NCBI GenBank assembly: GCA_025936015.1
Contig: JAICUE010000233.1
Location: 1 to 5,163 of the forward strand
Direction of reading: 5' to 3'
DNA from: Gemmatimonadaceae bacterium
GTDB lineage: Bacteria > Gemmatimonadota > Gemmatimonadetes > Gemmatimonadales > Gemmatimonadaceae
Length of the DNA stretch: 5,163 bases
This document shows, one piece after another, positions 1-5,163 of this stretch (position 1 is the first letter of the stretch; each line of letters opens with the position of its first letter). Under the pieces are notes generated by a model. It searched no databases, was not told where the DNA came from, and saw only the letters and a list, made by a program, of their open reading frames with translations. Made by a program: the position numbers and the translations under genes.

Positions 1-523
1 CCTCCACGGTCTCGCGAATGGGAGCGTAGTGAAGCACGGCGATCTTGCTCGGCGTGCGCAGTTTTGCGAGCGCGCTCTCGAGCTTCAGCGCTTCATCGAC
101 CGCTTCGCGGACGAACTCCTTGATCGACGCTTCCCCCCACGCGCCGAGTGCGCCGCGCCCGAAGCCGCCGGCGAAACCCTTCACGCCGGCGAAGCCCACA
201 CCGGCCAGCTCGACCGCGTCGCCGTCGAGCATGTGTATCCCTGCCTCGGTGAGGATGTCGCGAACCGCGCCTTCGGATCCGGACTCGAAGTCATGATTCC
301 CGAGCACCGCGGCTACCGGGATCTTCACGCACTGCGTGAGGTCCTTCGCCAGCGCGCGCGCCTCCTCCGGGAGTCCGTAGTCCGTCAGGTCTCCGCTGAT
401 CACCAGCACGTCGGCCTGTCGCGCGATCTCGGTGAAAAGGGGCACGAGCGCCCCCTGCGACGTCTTCCCGTAATGCACGTCGCTCACCGCCGCGACCCTG
501 ACCGTGTCGTTCCCCTCCGCCAT
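1..523 (-). CDS. Calcineurin-like metallophosphoesterase, N-terminal part (3' end beyond window)
   Basis: The translation gives 174 residues with the ordered motifs of the binuclear-metal phosphoesterase fold: SDVHYG (D15, H17), SGDLTDYG (D45), GNHD (N76, H77, D78) and a later histidine in VLHYAP (H165). In this family these residues bind two metals and activate water to hydrolyse phosphomonoesters or phosphodiesters. The usual last motif, GHxH, would lie past the left edge, so the gene is cut by the window rather than broken. No signal peptide or membrane segment is visible, so a cytoplasmic enzyme is likely. The ATG at 521-523 is well supported: GAGGAGG lies 5 bases upstream and the first motif starts 13 residues in. 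The substrate cannot be told; cyclic nucleotides, nucleotides, phosphoproteins or nucleic acids are all possible. The gene is divergent from the nucleotidyltransferase at 630, with 106 bases between the starts. The fold is secure; the function is open. Confidence 0.93.
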   Translation of the reverse strand, partial: MAEGNDTVRVAAVSDVHYGKTSQGALVPLFTEIARQADVLVISGDLTDYGLPEEARALAKDLTQCVKIPVAAVLGNHDFESGSEGAVRDILTEAGIHMLDGDAVELAGVGFAGVKGFAGGFGRGALGAWGEASIKEFVREAVDEALKLESALAKLRTPSKIAVLHYAPIRETVE

Positions 524-528
524 TCGCA

Positions 529-535
529 CCTCCTC
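529..535 (-). promoter_or_regulatory. Strong Shine-Dalgarno of the metallophosphoesterase
   Basis: On the minus strand GAGGAGG is followed by the 5-base spacer TGCGA and then ATG at 523. It is the only near-consensus ribosome binding site before any of the gene starts in the window, and it fixes the phosphoesterase start. Confidence 0.85.
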
Positions 536-568
536 GTAGTCGGGAAGTGCTACTGAACAAAGCGAGCC

Positions 569-582
569 ATCGCGCGCGCGAT
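569..582. repeat. 14-bp perfect palindrome ATCGCGCGCGCGAT
   Basis: The sequence equals its own reverse complement. After one mismatched position, two more pairs (566-567 with 584-585) match. It sits midway between two divergent starts, where a dimeric repressor could control both genes. In GC-rich DNA alternating CG runs arise easily, so the operator reading is only a suggestion. Confidence 0.45.
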
Positions 583-583
583 A

Positions 584-607
584 GCCCCGGTCTTGCACTG
601 TCGGGGC
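584..607. repeat. GC-rich inverted repeat GCCCCG...CGGGGC upstream of the nucleotidyltransferase
   Basis: Perfect 6-bp arms at 584-589 and 602-607 are separated by 12 bases; two G-U pairs could lengthen the stem in plus-strand RNA. It ends 22 bases before the ATG at 630. If transcribed, it would form a hairpin in the 5' leader of the nucleotidyltransferase. No T-run follows, so it is not a typical terminator for either strand. Confidence 0.4.
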
Positions 608-629
608 GGTCACGACTCTCCCCACGGAC

Positions 630-1433
630 ATGCCCAAGCAATCGACGCTCGACGACTCGACCTTCGACACGAACACCTTCTACCGTCGGACTCTGCACGT
701 CCTCAGCGACGCGCAGATTCCCTTTCTCGTCGGCGGGTCGCACGCCTTCCTACACTACACCGGGATCGCGCGCGACACGAAGGACCTCGACCTGTTCGTC
801 CGCTACGAGGATCTGCAGCGCGCGCTCGGGGCACTGAAGCAGGCGGGCTATCGGACCGAGCGCACATTCACGCACTGGCTGGCGAAGGCGTTTCAGGGCG
901 ACGATTTCGTCGACCTCGTCTTTTCGTCGGGCAATGGCGTCGCCCGTATCGACGACGGATGGTTCGATCACTCGGTCGAGTCACAGGTGCTGGGAATGCC
1001 GGTGCGACTGGCGCCCGCGGAAGAGCTCATCTGGCAGAAGGCTTTCCTCATGGAGCGTGAGCGCTTCGACGGCGGCGACGTCATGCACCTCCTTCTCCGC
1101 TGCGGCAAGTCGCTCGACTGGGATCGGCTCATCGCGCGCTTCGGCGACAACTGGCGCCTGCTCTTCACCTATCTCACCCTTTTCGGCTTCGTCTATCCGG
1201 GCGCGCGGGGTCCTGTTCCCGAGGAGGTCTATCACGCGTTGCTCGACCGCGCGCGCACGCCCGACCACTCGCCTGACGATCCGCCGCTCTGCCGTGGAAC
1301 GCTCGTTTCGCGGACGCAGTACCTCATCGACGTCGGACGCTGGGCGTTCCGTGACGCGCGCATCACGCCATACGGCGCGATGACGCCGGAAGAAGCGGTC
1401 TACTGGACCTGGGCCATCGACCACGTGAAATAG
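630..1433 (+). CDS. Nucleotidyltransferase-fold family protein (MNT/AbiEii-like core)
   Basis: This 267-residue protein carries the polymerase-beta-type nucleotidyltransferase signature. It has a glycine/serine motif VGGS (34-37), then R-D-T-K-D-L-D-L with D52 and D54 as the likely metal-binding pair, then a third acidic position in FVDLVF (D95). A later stretch around 128-155 (AEELIWQKAF followed by RFDGGDVMHLL) resembles the lysine- and aspartate-containing helices of AbiEii/MNT-like proteins. Such enzymes transfer nucleotides to proteins, RNA or small molecules; the acceptor here is unknown. The C-terminal 100 or so residues form a helical region I do not recognise. No signal peptide or membrane segment is seen. 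The start is the only choice: an in-frame TAG lies at 582-584 and no other start codon lies between. No Shine-Dalgarno precedes it. It is convergent with the LuxR gene and divergent from the phosphoesterase. A stand-alone antitoxin or toxin role is possible but unsupported, as no usual partner is adjacent. Confidence 0.87.
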   Translation: MPKQSTLDDSTFDTNTFYRRTLHVLSDAQIPFLVGGSHAFLHYTGIARDTKDLDLFVRYEDLQRALGALKQAGYRTERTFTHWLAKAFQGDDFVDLVFSSGNGVARIDDGWFDHSVESQVLGMPVRLAPAEELIWQKAFLMERERFDGGDVMHLLLRCGKSLDWDRLIARFGDNWRLLFTYLTLFGFVYPGARGPVPEEVYHALLDRARTPDHSPDDPPLCRGTLVSRTQYLIDVGRWAFRDARITPYGAMTPEEAVYWTWAIDHVK

Positions 1434-1443
1434 CCGCGGTCGG

Positions 1444-1461
1444 GCCGCGCACTCGCGCGGC
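1444..1461. terminator. Candidate bidirectional terminator hairpin between convergent genes
   Basis: GCCGCGC at 1444-1450 pairs perfectly with GCGCGGC at 1455-1461 across the 4-base loop ACTC. It fills most of the gap between the two stop codons (TAG 1431-1433 on plus; TGA 1463-1465 on minus). The symmetry would let it act on both transcripts. No T-run follows on either strand, so a canonical intrinsic terminator is not demonstrated. Confidence 0.5.
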
Positions 1462-1462
1462 G

Positions 1463-4400
1463 TCAGGCGATGAGCTGTTCGCGGGCGAGGTCGGCGAGCT
1501 CGCCGCGCGAGGCGACGCCCATCTTCTCGAAGATGTTCGACAGGTGCGTGCTCACCGTCCGCGGTGAGATGCCTAACGCGACGCCGATCTCCTTGTTCGA
1601 TCGGCGGGCCACCACCAGCTGGATGATCTCGATCTCCCGCCCGGTGAGTCCCTCGGCCCCGCGCGCGGCGACCAGCGCCGGCGGCCGCGCGCCGAGCGCG
1701 CGCAGCTGTTCGCGAGTCGCGTCGAGCTCCGGTTGCGCGCCGAGCTTCGCGAAGATGTCGTGCGCTCGCCGCAGCTCGCGCGCCGCCCCGTCGCGGTCTC
1801 CCGTCTCGGCCAGCGCCCGCGCAAGCTGCCGCCGGACCCGTGCGGCATCGGGGACGAATGGCACCGCCTCGAGTCGCTCGGCCGCCGCCCGCAACAGATC
1901 CACCGCCCGGCCGGCATTCCCCTCGAGCAGGTCGACCAGCGCATCGCAGGCGTCAGCCCACGCCAGCCCGAGCTCGTGCCCAACCTGCTCCGAATCGGCG
2001 CGCAGCCGCGCGCCTAACGCGCGAGCCCTGCCTAACGCGCTGGCCCAGAGCGCCGCCTCGGCGACCATCGGGAGCAGCCGGTGGATCGCCCAGACCACGT
2101 AGCCGCTCCGCTCGATCATCGCCAGCGCCTTCTCGCCGATGTGCAGCGCCGTCGGGAAGTCGCGCCGTGCCAGCGCCAGCGCCACCCGCCCGACCATCGC
2201 CGGAATCTGCAGCTGCAGGTCCGTCAGTCGCGCGGCCCCCGCGCTCCGCGCTCCGATCTCCTCCGCCTCGACCACCAGCGCCGTCGCTGTCGCGGTATCG
2301 CCGCGGCCAAGATGCACCAGCGCGCTCCAGACGAGCACCCGCGGGAGAAGGGACCGCTGGCCCATCGCCCGCGCCAGCGTGATCGTCCGCTCGGCGATCG
2401 CGATTGCCGCGTCCCAGTCTCCGGTGCCAGCGGCGAATTCGATCTCGATCTCCCCGGCCCACACTCGCAGGATCGGCGAGTTCAGCTCGTCCGCGAGACG
2501 GATCGCTTCGGCGAGATGCTCGGCGACTTCGCGCGACTGACCGGTCAGGCCACCGAGCATCGCGAGCGCCCAATGGACCGTCGCTTCGACGATGCGGTTC
2601 CCCGCCGCGCGCGCGTGGCGGAGCGCCTCCTCGCCGTGGATACGCGCCCGCGCCGCTGGACCGGTCCACGAGTAGAGCAGCAGCAGCGCGCGATGCACTC
2701 GCGCCAGGATCTGTGGCGATCCACTCCGCTCGGCCGCGGCGAGCGCATTCATCAGGACCACTTCCGCCTCGCTCCGCCGTCCCATCTCGACGAGGCAGAC
2801 TCCCTTCGCCAGAGATGCCCGCAGCCCGAGGTCGAGATCGTCCGCGGCGCGCGCCGCATCGATCGCGGCATCGAAGTGCGCAATCGCGTCGCTGAACCGT
2901 CCACCCCAGTATGCGAGGAGGCCGAGTCGTCGCTCGACCGCCGCCAGTCGCGCCACGTCGGCGCGCGAAGCTGCCACGTCGCGAAGCTCGGCCCACAGTG
3001 CCAGTGCCCCTTCGTGATCGCCGACCCGCTGGCGCGCGCGGGCGAGGTCGCTCGTCAGCGCGAGGGCGTCGCTGTCGTCCTGGACTGTCCCCGCGCGCTT
3101 TCGTTCGGCGAGTGCGGCCGCGAGATAGTTCACTGCCTCCCGGTCGGCGTGGCTCGCCAGGGCGTTGCGTCCGGCGACGCCGAGGTAGCGCGCGGCTCGC
3201 GACGCGAGTCGCGGTGACGACGCGCGGGCAAAGTGCGCCGCCAATTCGTCGGCGTGGCGATCGGCGTTGTCACCATAGAGCGTCTCGAGCGCGACGGCGA
3301 TGCGCTCGTGGAGCACCCGCACCCCCGCCGCGCCCAACCGCGCGAGCAGCGTCTCCCTGAGGAGCGGGTGCGTCACGTCGTACTGGACCTCATCGCCGTC
3401 GGCACGCTCATCGAGCACATGCTCGCCGCGCAGCTCGCCTAACGCTGCGGCGAGCACCGCGCGCTGGCTGGCGCTCACCGCCTCGAGCGTCTCGAGCGTG
3501 ACGCCCGTGCCGAACACCGCGATCAACTCCGCCAGCTCGAGCGCCGCCGGCGAGAGCCGTCCCAGCCGCGCGGCAAGAGCGTCACCGATGGACGGCGGCA
3601 GCGTGAAGCTGTCGCGCTCCCATCCACTCCACCGGCCGCGCTCCTCGCGCAACGACCCCTCCGCCACGAGCGCCTTCAGCGTCTCCTCGACGAAGAACGC
3701 GTTGCCCTGCGTCCAGCTGTGCAGGCGACGCGCGAATTCGCGCGTCACCGCCGGCGACGCGCCGAAGGTCCGCTGCAACAGCTCGTCGGTGTCGTTCAGG
3801 TTGAACGGGCCGACGTGCACGACGTCCGCCAGGCCTAACGCGACGAGCGAACGCTCCGTCGCAGCAAGCGTGCGGTGCGCCTCACGCTGCGCCGAGTTGT
3901 AGCTGGCGAGAATGAGCAGCCGTTCGCGCGACGGCTGGCGGGCGACGAAGTGGAGGAGCTCCAGCGACGCCTCATCGGCCCACTGCAGGTTCTCGAGGAT
4001 CAGCAGCAGCGGCTTGCGGAGGGCGAGGCGGCCAAGGAGCTGGCTCAAGCTCCAGAACAGCCGTGCCTTCGCATCGGCGGGATCTCCACGCGCCACATCA
4101 CCGCGCGTGGCGGCCGACTCCGGAACCAGCACCGGGAACAGCCGCCCGAGTTCCCCGCTGATTCCGCGCGTTGCACCGGCCAGCGCCGGCGCATCGAGTG
4201 CGCGGAGCGCCGGCACGAGCGCGTCAGCGAACAGCGCGTACGGCACCCCCGTCTCGACGGGGTACCCGCGCCCGACCGCGACGGTGAACCCGTTCGCCGC
4301 GGCACGCTCTGCCACGCTCGTGACCAGCCGCGTCTTCCCGACCCCGCCCTCGCCGGCAACGAACACGGTTCGGCCGCGCCCCGCCTGCGCGCGCTCGAGC

Positions 4401-4477
4401 GCGGCCGAGAGGAGCGACAACTCGTCGCTGCGTCCAACCAGCGGCGAGGACGGGAGTCGTGGCGAGTGCGTCGTCAT
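1463..4477 (-). CDS. Large ATP-binding LuxR-family (LAL/MalT-like) transcriptional regulator with TPR-like repeats
   Basis: The 1004-residue product is a full-length STAND/LAL regulator, thought to switch between ADP-bound inactive and ATP-bound oligomeric DNA-binding states. LVGRSDEL at 13-20 opens the AAA-type ATPase. Walker A is GEGGVGKT (42-49). Walker B is LLLILENLQWAD (157-168), with E162-N163 where many relatives have D-D. TQGNAFFVEE (256-265) and THPLLRETLL (369-378) are typical of the ATPase-to-winged-helix part. Roughly 430-930 is an alanine- and arginine-rich helical stretch that reads as degenerate TPRs, probably the signal-sensing arm. The end is a LuxR helix-turn-helix, LTGREIEIIQLV from 944, with recognition helix SPRTVSTHLSNIFEKMG. 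No membrane segment is present. The ATG is preferred because the GR-E/D-EL motif follows at once; no Shine-Dalgarno is visible. It lies 56 bases downstream of the DUF4153-type gene on the same strand, perhaps one operon. Ligand and target genes are unknown. Confidence 0.93.
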   Translation of the reverse strand: MTTHSPRLPSSPLVGRSDELSLLSAALERAQAGRGRTVFVAGEGGVGKTRLVTSVAERAAANGFTVAVGRGYPVETGVPYALFADALVPALRALDAPALAGATRGISGELGRLFPVLVPESAATRGDVARGDPADAKARLFWSLSQLLGRLALRKPLLLILENLQWADEASLELLHFVARQPSRERLLILASYNSAQREAHRTLAATERSLVALGLADVVHVGPFNLNDTDELLQRTFGASPAVTREFARRLHSWTQGNAFFVEETLKALVAEGSLREERGRWSGWERDSFTLPPSIGDALAARLGRLSPAALELAELIAVFGTGVTLETLEAVSASQRAVLAAALGELRGEHVLDERADGDEVQYDVTHPLLRETLLARLGAAGVRVLHERIAVALETLYGDNADRHADELAAHFARASSPRLASRAARYLGVAGRNALASHADREAVNYLAAALAERKRAGTVQDDSDALALTSDLARARQRVGDHEGALALWAELRDVAASRADVARLAAVERRLGLLAYWGGRFSDAIAHFDAAIDAARAADDLDLGLRASLAKGVCLVEMGRRSEAEVVLMNALAAAERSGSPQILARVHRALLLLYSWTGPAARARIHGEEALRHARAAGNRIVEATVHWALAMLGGLTGQSREVAEHLAEAIRLADELNSPILRVWAGEIEIEFAAGTGDWDAAIAIAERTITLARAMGQRSLLPRVLVWSALVHLGRGDTATATALVVEAEEIGARSAGAARLTDLQLQIPAMVGRVALALARRDFPTALHIGEKALAMIERSGYVVWAIHRLLPMVAEAALWASALGRARALGARLRADSEQVGHELGLAWADACDALVDLLEGNAGRAVDLLRAAAERLEAVPFVPDAARVRRQLARALAETGDRDGAARELRRAHDIFAKLGAQPELDATREQLRALGARPPALVAARGAEGLTGREIEIIQLVVARRSNKEIGVALGISPRTVSTHLSNIFEKMGVASRGELADLAREQLIA
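1466..1648 (-). other. LuxR-type helix-turn-helix DNA-binding domain (residues 944-1004)
   Basis: The last 61 residues match the GerE/LuxR pattern: LTGREIEI at the start, SNKEIGVALGIS as the first part of the HTH, PRTVSTHLSNIFEKMG as the recognition helix, then a short dimerisation helix. All hallmark positions (T945, E948, N957-K958-E959, T974-V975, H978) are kept, so DNA binding should be intact. Confidence 0.92.
1571..1579 (-). repeat. GCGTTAGGC word, copy 1 (in the HTH region)
   Basis: Plus-strand GCCTAACGC. It is in frame in the regulator as GCG-TTA-GGC, encoding A967-L968-G969 just before the recognition helix. See the finding on this word. Confidence 0.8.
2012..2038 (-). repeat. GCGTTAGGC word, copies 2 and 3, 18 bases apart
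   Basis: Two exact copies at 2012-2020 and 2030-2038 in the same orientation. Both are in frame and encode Ala-Leu-Gly (L821 and L815) in the helical repeat region. The 18-base spacing keeps the reading frame. Confidence 0.8.
3437..3445 (-). repeat. GCGTTAGGC word, copy 4
   Basis: Exact copy in the same orientation, in frame as Ala-Leu-Gly (L346) in the region between the ATPase and the repeats. It is the only copy not followed by G on the plus strand. Confidence 0.8.
3833..3841 (-). repeat. GCGTTAGGC word, copy 5
   Basis: Exact copy in the same orientation, in frame as Ala-Leu-Gly (L214) near the end of the ATPase core. Confidence 0.8.
4331..4354 (-). other. Walker A (P-loop) of the LAL regulator, residues 42-49
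   Basis: GEGGVGKT fits GxxGxGKT exactly, with K48 and T49 present, so nucleotide binding is expected. Confidence 0.92.
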
Positions 4478-4533
4478 CGAGGGCGTGCCGCCAAGATGCG
4501 CCCGCCCCGCTCACCCGCGCAACCAGCGCCCCG
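4478..4533 (-). other. Short gap between membrane-protein gene and LAL regulator
   Basis: These 56 bases separate the TGA of the upstream gene from the ATG of the regulator. No Shine-Dalgarno lies in the usual window before the ATG. GGGCG at 4481-4485 and CGCCC at 4499-4503 form a small inverted repeat that could fold next to the start codon. A TTGCGC with CATCTT 18 bases on is at best a weak promoter-like pair. Readthrough from the upstream gene seems the simpler expression route, though a terminator or separate promoter cannot be excluded. Confidence 0.4.
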
Positions 4534-5163
4534 TCAGGGCGACTTCGGCGGCACCTTGCAGGAGTCCAGGACGCGTCGCGGCTGCGCCGCGTTCGCCGCC
4601 GCGAATGCCCTGACTCGCGCCGAGTTCCAGCCACGCCAATCCTCTGGCAGTCCGTTCGCCCGGTCGCTCGCGACGACGGCGAGCTTCGCCGCAACCGCGC
4701 AACGCCCAGGCGTATCGAGCCTGCCCATCGCCGTCGCCAGTGCCGGCGCCGCATCGGCATCGAGCCTGCTCGCGTACTGCCAATCGAACGCCGAGCCCGC
4801 GACCGCGCGGTCCGCGTTCACGTTGACGATCAATGCCTGGGGATTCACGACGTCGAGTGCGGCGAGCACCACCCATCCGCTGACCAGCGCGGCGAACGCA
4901 AAACCCGCGTCGCGACGCCGCAGCACCGTCCCGATGAGCAGCGCGAAGACGACCGCCAGCCAGACGACAATCGCTGTCGCGTACACGCGATCCTCAGTCA
5001 GGCCGAACACGGCGACGTAGAGACTGAGCCGCTGAAACGCCGACGCGACCATCACCGCGACCAACGCGATCATTGCCAGCGCGAGCGCGCGAAAGATGCT
5101 CCAGTCGCGGACACTCTCCTTCTTCACGAGCGCGGCGGCGACGACCAGCAGCGGCAGCACCAG
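4534..5163 (-). CDS. DUF4153/DUF4173-type integral membrane protein, C-terminal part (5' end beyond window)
   Basis: The frame is open to the right edge, giving 209 residues plus stop. The first ATG (5158-5160) falls within a hydrophobic segment and is unlikely to be the true start. Hydrophobic stretches suggest about four membrane segments: the extreme N-terminus, then about 22-43, 59-80 and 85-105, counting from that ATG. FGLTEDRVYA between two segments is the YGLTxxR-like hallmark I associate with DUF4153/DUF4173 proteins. After the last segment comes a soluble tail with the family-like pattern NPQALIVNVNADRA, then FDWQYASRL and DADAAPALA. The tail ends with two cysteines (C154, C201) that could pair if exported. 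The molecular role of this family is not established to my knowledge. The gene reads toward the LAL regulator 56 bases away, so cotranscription is plausible. Full-length members usually have more membrane segments, which would lie to the right of the window. Confidence 0.8.
   Translation of the reverse strand: MVLPLLVVAAALVKKESVRDWSIFRALALAMIALVAVMVASAFQRLSLYVAVFGLTEDRVYATAIVVWLAVVFALLIGTVLRRRDAGFAFAALVSGWVVLAALDVVNPQALIVNVNADRAVAGSAFDWQYASRLDADAAPALATAMGRLDTPGRCAVAAKLAVVASDRANGLPEDWRGWNSARVRAFAAANAAQPRRVLDSCKVPPKSP

Larger units (their letters stand above)
524..629. promoter_or_regulatory. Divergent control region between phosphoesterase and nucleotidyltransferase
   Basis: Both flanking genes start here, so promoters for both must lie in or near these 106 bases. 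I could not pick a convincing -35/-10 pair. On the plus strand TTGCAC at 593-598 resembles a -35 box, but the bases about 17 further on (CTCTCC) make a poor -10. On the minus strand TTGTTC is present, but a matching -10 would overlap the Shine-Dalgarno. The region also holds the palindrome at 569-582 and the inverted repeat at 584-607, which are candidates for regulator binding or RNA structure. Confidence 0.5.

Noticed and set aside
29..556. Plus-strand open frame opposite the metallophosphoesterase
   Set aside because: The minus strand carries all the early metallophosphoesterase motifs plus a strong Shine-Dalgarno; the plus frame has neither.
2081..3217. Long plus-strand open frame (378 codons) antisense to the LAL regulator
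   Set aside because: It lies wholly opposite a gene with strong domain evidence. Its translation is arginine- and proline-rich low-complexity sequence without motifs, as expected when GC-rich codons are read on the wrong strand.
3481..3499. Tandem direct repeat CTCGAGCGT
   Set aside because: It simply encodes Thr-Leu-Glu twice in the regulator (TLETLE) with the same preferred codons; two copies are not a repeat array.
1571..3841. TTA codons as a Streptomyces-style bldA translational switch
   Set aside because: LAL regulators with TTA codons occur in actinobacteria, which made this tempting. But all five TTA codons sit in the identical 9-mer, which points to a DNA word and not to codon-based control.
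3875..5020. Plus-strand open frame (381 codons) opposite the regulator start and the membrane-protein gene
   Set aside because: It crosses two well-supported minus-strand genes and their gap. It has no recognisable motif and shows the composition of a GC-rich shadow frame.
5158..5160. ATG at 5158-5160 as the start of the DUF4153-type protein
   Set aside because: The frame stays open to the window edge and the ATG lies inside a hydrophobic segment, so the gene most likely begins beyond the window.
1..5163. tRNA, rRNA, CRISPR array, transposase or phage integration site
   Set aside because: I looked on both strands and saw no regularly spaced repeats, transposase motifs, terminal inverted repeats or RNA-gene signatures. 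Nearly all the sequence is explained by four genes.

Overview
The window is very GC-rich and densely coding. It looks like chromosomal DNA of a free-living high-GC bacterium. A soil Gemmatimonadota-type organism is my best guess, based on the very large ATPase-LuxR regulator, the DUF4153/DUF4173 membrane protein and the recurrent word GCCTAACGC. No marker gene proves this, and an actinobacterium or another high-GC soil phylum is possible. I see no rRNA, tRNA, CRISPR array, insertion sequence or phage gene.

Layout from left to right: (1) bases 1-523, minus strand, the N-terminal 174 residues of a calcineurin-like metallophosphoesterase that runs off the left edge. (2) A 106-base divergent intergenic region (524-629) holding the phosphoesterase's strong Shine-Dalgarno, a 14-bp perfect palindrome and a GC-rich inverted repeat. 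(3) Bases 630-1433, plus strand, a 267-residue nucleotidyltransferase-fold protein. (4) A 29-base convergent gap with a 7-bp-stem hairpin that could serve both strands as a terminator. (5) Bases 1463-4477, minus strand, a 1004-residue STAND/LAL-type regulator: N-terminal P-loop ATPase, long TPR-like helical middle, C-terminal LuxR helix-turn-helix. (6) A 56-base gap, then bases 4534-5163, minus strand, the C-terminal 209 residues of a DUF4153/DUF4173-type integral membrane protein that enters from the right edge.

The window therefore holds two units. The phosphoesterase and nucleotidyltransferase are divergent and share one control region; they could be a functional pair, but that is inference. 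The membrane protein and the LAL regulator are co-directional and close enough to be cotranscribed, with the regulator downstream.

The most striking non-gene signal is the 9-mer GCCTAACGC (GCGTTAGGC on the regulator's coding strand). It occurs five times, always in the same orientation and the same reading frame, encoding Ala-Leu-Gly. These five sites contain the only TTA leucine codons I can find in the regulator gene, and apparently in the whole window. This looks like selection for a DNA word rather than ordinary codon use. No complete new defence or mobile system can be demonstrated here.
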